A stretch of 55,693 bases of DNA from Bacteroidetes bacterium UBA1947 (GTDB lineage: Bacteria > Bacteroidota > Bacteroidia > Chitinophagales > Chitinophagaceae), in the NCBI GenBank assembly GCA_002336915.1, contig DDET01000029.1:1-55693 (forward strand), read 5' to 3'. The notes beneath the pieces were generated by a model that saw only the letters and a program-made list of their open reading frames with translations, searched no databases and was not told where the DNA came from. Below are positions 51,567 to 55,693 of the stretch, one piece after another. A program made the translations under genes and the position numbers. Within the stretch, counting starts at the first letter, position 1. The number at the start of each line of letters is the position of its first letter.

Positions 51567-52652
51567 ATGGAAATACCAGGGGCACGATTTTGGTTCTGTC
51601 ACTCATCTGTGTTCATTAAGTCGCTATACATATTCATTTGCATCTGTGCATACCCAACGTTTACTATCGCGCAGCATATAAACCACGATACTGCCTATAT
51701 CTCCGATCATACTACCGACCTCACCATAAGAGCCTTTGGCGGTTATGCATCTTCGGGTTACAAACTGGGCCAGCACGATGTCGACAACAGGCTTACTTAT
51801 AAATCCAACGACAACTTCATCCTTGGTGCAGGTATCAATTACCGCTTTATAGGCCTTAACATCGGTTTCAAAGCTCCCTTTGTTAATAACGATAACACCC
51901 GTTTTGGCAAAACCAAAATGCTCGATCTGCAAACGCATATCTATACCCGCAAGTTCACTATCGATCTTTCAGCACAGTTAGGCAAGGGCTATTACATAAA
52001 GAATAATGGCCTCATCGCTACCGCCCTGCCCATCGCGGACATCATTCCACGCCCCGACCTGGCGACACGTACACTGGGTATCAACGCACATTATATTTTC
52101 AACAACAGGCGCTTTTCCTATCGCGCCGCATTTGTGCAAAGTGAGTACCAAAAGAAAAGCGCAGGCTCTTTTCTCCTGGGTGCAGGCATTCACCAGTTCT
52201 ACATCAGGGCCGACTCTGCAATAGTACCGGGCAACAATAACGAACCGGGCTTTTTTAATGGCAGCGCATTCAATAAAAGCCGTGTGTTTTGCCTGGCGCT
52301 CAACGCCGGCTATGTGCAAACAGTGGTCATCCGGCGGCACCTGTTCCTAACAGCAGCATTGATGGGCGGCATAGGGATGAACACAACAGAACTCGAAGAT
52401 GAGCAGCTGCATACAACAAACACGAAAACGGCTCTGCAGCTCGACGGCACCTTACGCCTTGCCGCTGGTTACAATTCCGAAAGGTATTTTGCAGGCATTC
52501 AATACATCTATTACCTGGCCCACTGCTCCGCTCCTTTTGCAGGCACCTGGCAGGAGTTTGAGTCAGGCTACTTCAGGGTAACTGTAGCTAAAAGATTTCC
52601 CATAAAACGTAACCTTGTGAAGGACGCTTACAATACTATCTTTCACCATTAG
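51567..52652 (+). CDS. DUF4421-domain outer membrane protein
   Basis: The 361-residue protein has a signal peptide (FICICAYPTFTIAQ) and a probable beta-barrel. The segments DLTIRAFGGYASSGYKLGQH, LTYKSNDNFILGAGINYRFI and LDLQTHIYTRKFTIDLSAQL correspond to the DUF4421 family, an outer-membrane-type family of unknown function in Bacteroidota. The N-terminus before the signal peptide is long, so an internal start is possible. Confidence 0.75.
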   Translation: MEIPGARFWFCHSSVFIKSLYIFICICAYPTFTIAQHINHDTAYISDHTTDLTIRAFGGYASSGYKLGQHDVDNRLTYKSNDNFILGAGINYRFIGLNIGFKAPFVNNDNTRFGKTKMLDLQTHIYTRKFTIDLSAQLGKGYYIKNNGLIATALPIADIIPRPDLATRTLGINAHYIFNNRRFSYRAAFVQSEYQKKSAGSFLLGAGIHQFYIRADSAIVPGNNNEPGFFNGSAFNKSRVFCLALNAGYVQTVVIRRHLFLTAALMGGIGMNTTELEDEQLHTTNTKTALQLDGTLRLAAGYNSERYFAGIQYIYYLAHCSAPFAGTWQEFESGYFRVTVAKRFPIKRNLVKDAYNTIFHH

Positions 52653-52897
52653 CTCCGGCACATTATCCCTTTTCTTTCACTAGAGGCACGTACGGCATGG
52701 TATTTGCATACTTGGGGTACTGCAGCATGGCCACTGCTTATCAGTGTACAATTTGCCTCGGGGAGCAAGCGCCGTCTGTTTAGTTCACTTCTTTCATATA
52801 CGTAACACGTCACAAATTCATTTAACGTTTCACCCATGCTTATAAGTATACCTTCACCCCTTGTGATGGTTCACTTCTACTGCTGCAATAAAAAAAA

Positions 52898-54511
52898 ATG
52901 AACATAAAATTACTCAAAGCATTTACCGTAGCTACTTTCTTATTAGCTCCTGCTGCCAACTACGCACAGGCCCCCACACTGGGCACAGCCGCCAATTTTG
53001 TGCTCTTCTCCAGCAATGGCGCAGTTACAAATACAGGCACATCACACATCACCGGCAATGTGGGTACCAACAATGGCTCCAGCACAGGTTTTGGCAATGT
53101 GAATGGCGGCATGCATGATGGCGACCCCTCAAGTGCTGCCTGCGCTACCGATCTGCTTGCAGCATACAACCAGTTGAATGCAGCTATACCCACCGCATTC
53201 CCCGCGGTATTAATAGGCAACGGCGATACCCTGGTAGAAGGGGTGTACCAAATAGGCGCCGCCGCTACCATGAACGGTGATCTTATCCTCAACGGACAAG
53301 GAAATGCGAACGCCGTGTTCCGCTTCAAGATACAGGGCTCTCTTTCTGCTAATGCAAATACGAAAGTGAAACTTATAAATGGTGCGCTGGCATGCAACGT
53401 ATTCTGGAAAGTGGAAGGTCTTGTAAGCCTGGCCGCGGGCACTTCTATGAAGGGCACCATCATAGCGCACAATGCCGCCATCAATATGAACACGAATGAT
53501 ACGCTGGAAGGCAGGGCGCTCTCTATAGGAGGCGCTGTTACCACCAATAACATGCTGGCATACACACCTGTAGGTTGTGGCAGCCCCACCCTTACAGGGC
53601 CTGTTGCCCCTGCACTGGGCCGCACGGCCTGTTATGGCATCTTCTCTACCGATGGCCCTGTTACCAATTCGGGTATTACCTATATAATAGGTGACGTAGG
53701 CACTAATGTAGGTTTGACCACAGGCTTCAATCCCGCTTATGTGACAGGTACTATACATCCTATACCTGATACTTCTACAGCCGGCTGCGCCTCCGATCTG
53801 CTGGTGGTCTACAACTATCTTAATGCCCTGCCCTATGATATTAAGTTGCTCTACCCTGCACAGTTTGGCAACAACCTCGTGCTTACACCGCATACCTACC
53901 TCATGAACGGCGCTACTACCTTTACGGGTAAGCTGTACTTGAATGCGCAAGGCAATACCAACGCAGTATTCGTTATCAAAATAAGTGGTGCTTTATCAAC
54001 AAGCACATATGCCAACGTAGTACTTACCAATGGCACACAGGCTAAGAATGTGTACTGGCTGGTAAATGGTGCGGTGGACCTTAACAACCACGTCGTGTTC
54101 AACGGTACTATTATCGCCAACAACGGTGCTATCAGCCTCAACACAGCCGATACGCTTAACGGCAGGGCGCTTACTACCACGGGCACCTTCCTCACTACCG
54201 CTATCGATGTGGCTATGACGCCCGGCTGCAATACTACCGCTGTAGCCTCATTCAATAAGGAGGCTAATAACTTCAGCCTATCGCCCAACCCTTTTGGCAA
54301 TACCATTACGATAGTTATGAATAATACGGCGTCTATCAGCGATTGCAGTCTGAGCATCTATAATGTTATGGGTGCTGAAGTGATGAGCACAGGCATTACC
54401 AAACAGTCTACCATGCTTAATACAAGTGCACTGCCTGCAGGAGTCTATCTTTATAGGATCACAGGCAATAACAGTACCCTGCAGTCCGGCAGGCTTATCT
54501 CGCAGCAATAA
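52898..54511 (+). CDS. Ice-binding-like protein (two DUF3494 domains) with type IX sorting domain
   Basis: The 537-residue secreted protein has a signal peptide (ending ANYAQ). Domain 1 (about 30-230) starts LGTAANFVLFSSNGAVTNTG, with HITGNVGTNNGS and LIGNGDTLVEGVYQIGAAAT. Domain 2 (about 240-430) starts LGRTACYGIFSTDGPVTNSG, with YIIGDVGTNVG and NLVLTPHTYLMNGATT. Both are DUF3494-type beta-solenoids, the fold of ice-binding proteins and some adhesins. The end (FSLSPNPFGNTITIVM, GVYLYRITGN) is a type IX sorting domain. Ice-binding activity cannot be proved by sequence. Confidence 0.88.
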   Translation: MNIKLLKAFTVATFLLAPAANYAQAPTLGTAANFVLFSSNGAVTNTGTSHITGNVGTNNGSSTGFGNVNGGMHDGDPSSAACATDLLAAYNQLNAAIPTAFPAVLIGNGDTLVEGVYQIGAAATMNGDLILNGQGNANAVFRFKIQGSLSANANTKVKLINGALACNVFWKVEGLVSLAAGTSMKGTIIAHNAAINMNTNDTLEGRALSIGGAVTTNNMLAYTPVGCGSPTLTGPVAPALGRTACYGIFSTDGPVTNSGITYIIGDVGTNVGLTTGFNPAYVTGTIHPIPDTSTAGCASDLLVVYNYLNALPYDIKLLYPAQFGNNLVLTPHTYLMNGATTFTGKLYLNAQGNTNAVFVIKISGALSTSTYANVVLTNGTQAKNVYWLVNGAVDLNNHVVFNGTIIANNGAISLNTADTLNGRALTTTGTFLTTAIDVAMTPGCNTTAVASFNKEANNFSLSPNPFGNTITIVMNNTASISDCSLSIYNVMGAEVMSTGITKQSTMLNTSALPAGVYLYRITGNNSTLQSGRLISQQ

Positions 54512-54526
54512 TAGTATTTGATATAC

Positions 54527-54561
54527 AAGCCCCGTTCTGCAGCCCACAGGACGGGGCTTTT
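54527..54561 (+). terminator. Terminator after the ice-binding-like gene
   Basis: AAGCCCCGT (54527-54535) pairs with ACGGGGCTT (54551-54559), followed by a T run. It lies 16 bp after the stop codon. Confidence 0.85.
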
Positions 54562-54623
54562 ACTGCCCCGGCAATTGGGGTATGATATTTGTATATTCAC
54601 CTGCACAAACAACATATACAAAC

Positions 54624-54944
54624 ATGACGATCCAATTCAATACCGACCATAATATAACGAATACCGAAGCCCACCGTGCCCATTTCACCAACCTCCTGGC
54701 CGATGAACTGGACAGGTACAGCACGCACATCACGCATGTTGATGCTCACCTTACAGATGAGAACGGTGGCAAAGAGGGTAATAACGACAAACGTTGCGTG
54801 CTGGAGACCCGCATCAAGGGCATGCCGCCCATGGCAGTCACCAACCATGCCAATACTGAGCAGCAGGCAGTTAGCGGTGCTATTAACAAGCTTAAGTCCA
54901 CGCTGGATACAGCTATAGGCCGCCTGAAGAACCATCAAAATTAA
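54624..54944 (+). CDS. HPF/RaiA-family ribosome-associated protein
   Basis: The 106-residue protein resembles the sigma-54-modulation/HPF/RaiA group: MTIQFNTDHNI at the start, THITHVDAHLTDENGG in the strand-turn region, and a C-terminal helix AINKLKSTLDTAIGRLKNH. Such proteins sit in the ribosomal decoding centre in stationary phase. It is a short, single-domain form. An in-frame start at 54582 would add residues that do not fit the family. Confidence 0.78.
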   Translation: MTIQFNTDHNITNTEAHRAHFTNLLADELDRYSTHITHVDAHLTDENGGKEGNNDKRCVLETRIKGMPPMAVTNHANTEQQAVSGAINKLKSTLDTAIGRLKNHQN

Positions 54945-54960
54945 GACTACCTTTCCCCCA

Positions 54961-55215
54961 ATGACGGAAGAGCCTTTCGACCTTGTTGTGACATACAAAG
55001 CCGAGGAACATACCTTTAATGCCAGCCTGCTGGTAACAGGTTATACATATAAGTTTAGGGTACTTGCTCTAGGGCAGGTACTCCTCTTTGAGCCTGATGA
55101 AGAAGGCAGCTACCGCGCCATCATAGAACCGGCAGATGATGATGCTCATAAAACATCGATCGACAAAGAACTTCTGCAGGCTATCATACAGAAATTAGAG
55201 TCTATCCGGGATTAG
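54961..55215 (+). CDS. Small hypothetical protein
   Basis: The 84-residue acidic protein has a beta-rich N-terminus (FDLVVTYKAEEHTFNASLLV), a VLLFEPDEEGSYRAII block and a C-terminal helix (KELLQAIIQKLESI). No family was recognised. It starts 16 bp after the HPF-like gene and may share its transcript. Confidence 0.6.
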   Translation: MTEEPFDLVVTYKAEEHTFNASLLVTGYTYKFRVLALGQVLLFEPDEEGSYRAIIEPADDDAHKTSIDKELLQAIIQKLESIRD

Positions 55216-55223
55216 TCAACAAA

Positions 55224-55275
55224 AATTTGTGGATATCTTAATTTGGAAACCCCTCCTCCCGGATCGTACCTTGCC
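55224..55275 (+). promoter_or_regulatory. Promoter-like remnant of the GTGGATAT type
   Basis: GTGGATATCTTAATTTG is followed by 21 bases and TACCTTGC, one base from the TAnnTTTG consensus. The layout matches the promoters at 14111-14155 and 14339-14383. No gene follows within the window, so it may be a promoter that lost its gene. Confidence 0.45.
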
Positions 55276-55324
55276 AGGTGCGGAACTCTTTTTCCCGGCC
55301 TTGCGAGGAGCCCTTGCTTTGTGT

Positions 55325-55341
55325 CAGGCTGCGGCAGCCTG
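55325..55341. other. Perfect hairpin in the right-end intergenic stretch
   Basis: CAGGCTG-CGG-CAGCCTG forms a 7-bp stem with a 3-base loop. It lies between the promoter-like remnant and the boxA-like site at 55399-55409 (AAGTTCTTTGA). No protein gene is seen from 55216 to the end. Confidence 0.5.
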
Positions 55342-55468
55342 TCCCAACGGCTATCGGGAAAGCAATCTTCCGATGAGTGTTTTCGCATAGCTTAATTGAA
55401 GTTCTTTGAAATATTTGACTCTTTTGGATTGTAAATTTCCGCCAAAGGGGTGGTCGATCCATAGTCAA

Positions 55469-55670
55469 TGCGTAGTCATTTAGGGGTTATAGTAATTCAT
55501 GAACTGATGGTGAATGCATGGTAATTGCATAGTCTTGCGTAGTCATTCATAAGTGATCGTAATCCATGACCTAACGGCCAACGCATGGTCACTGCATAGT
55601 CATTCGTAGGTTAATCAAAAGCCATTACCTCATGGTTAATGCATAGTCAGTGTATGGTCAATGCCTTATG
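55469..55670. repeat. Imperfect ~67-bp tandem repeat (about three units)
   Basis: The unit starting TGCGTAGTCATT at 55469 recurs at 55536 (period 67), with roughly three quarters identity by eye. A third unit from about 55603 carries a 9-bp deletion. Within units, shorter variants of TGCATAGTCAT and ATGCATGGTCA recur. No protein gene is present. The repeat continues close to the window end. Confidence 0.75.
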
Positions 55671-55693
55671 TCTAGTCCTGAAAAAACCTTACA

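Noticed and set aside
55469..55670. A CRISPR array
   Set aside because: Units are contiguous, imperfect and lack unique spacers between identical repeats; no cas genes are present.

Overview
The window looks like a chromosomal segment of a Bacteroidota bacterium, most likely Chitinophagales/Chitinophagaceae. The evidence is a set of TAnnTTTG-type promoters, three secreted proteins with type IX secretion C-terminal sorting domains, a TonB-receptor-like outer-membrane barrel, many proteins of Bacteroidota-typical families (DUF2911, DUF3943, DUF4199, DUF4421, LpxR-like), and a GH18-polysaccharide deacetylase-glycosyltransferase fusion. Species was not determined. All family calls come from reading the sequence and from memory; no search was run.

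Layout. 1-459: apparent leader of an rRNA operon reading leftward out of the window, with two canonical promoters, a boxA-like site and a tRNA-like fold. 460-9199: a lipoprotein, a large outer-membrane barrel, a membrane PH-like protein, and a two-gene ileS / DksA-like unit in which the DksA-like protein carries a long histone-H1-like Lys/Ala arm. 9300-16200: an AT-richer accessory island with two overlapping exported-protein genes, a small membrane protein, a TIR/deoxyribosyltransferase-like protein and a helix-turn-helix gene. From 11.9 kb onward its genes are bracketed by pairs of diverged direct repeats. 16224-31352: envelope and secreted proteins (DUF4337, lipoproteins, ELWxxDGT and beta-propeller type IX cargo, DinB-like, DUF2911, LpxR-like, DUF3943, methyltransferase, BamA-like barrel, PAP2-like phosphatase) ending with a membrane-tethered LuxR-type regulator and a DUF4199 protein. 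31442-44577: housekeeping and envelope genes (YbhB-like, miaE, the GH18/deacetylase/GT2 fusion, thioredoxin-like, heme/copper monooxygenase-like, YihY, DPP-IV-like peptidase, clpS, SpoU methyltransferase, ndk, nrnA). 44617-51239: two FKBP isomerases, an M1 peptidase, a fold-back element and mutS. 51567-55215: DUF4421, a two-domain ice-binding protein, an HPF/RaiA-like protein and a small hypothetical protein. 55216-55693: a promoter-like remnant followed by a 67-bp imperfect tandem repeat.

The most unusual content is the 11.9-16.1 kb island. A 78-bp gene tail is repeated downstream with almost only synonymous changes. A whole promoter-leader-start-codon unit is duplicated in tandem. Hairpin-type interspersed repeats have been taken into reading frames, in the helix-turn-helix gene and also in ileS. 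This suggests a decaying multicopy gene family or a cassette-exchange locus. The TIR-like gene inside it is a plausible defence effector, but no complete known defence system is visible.
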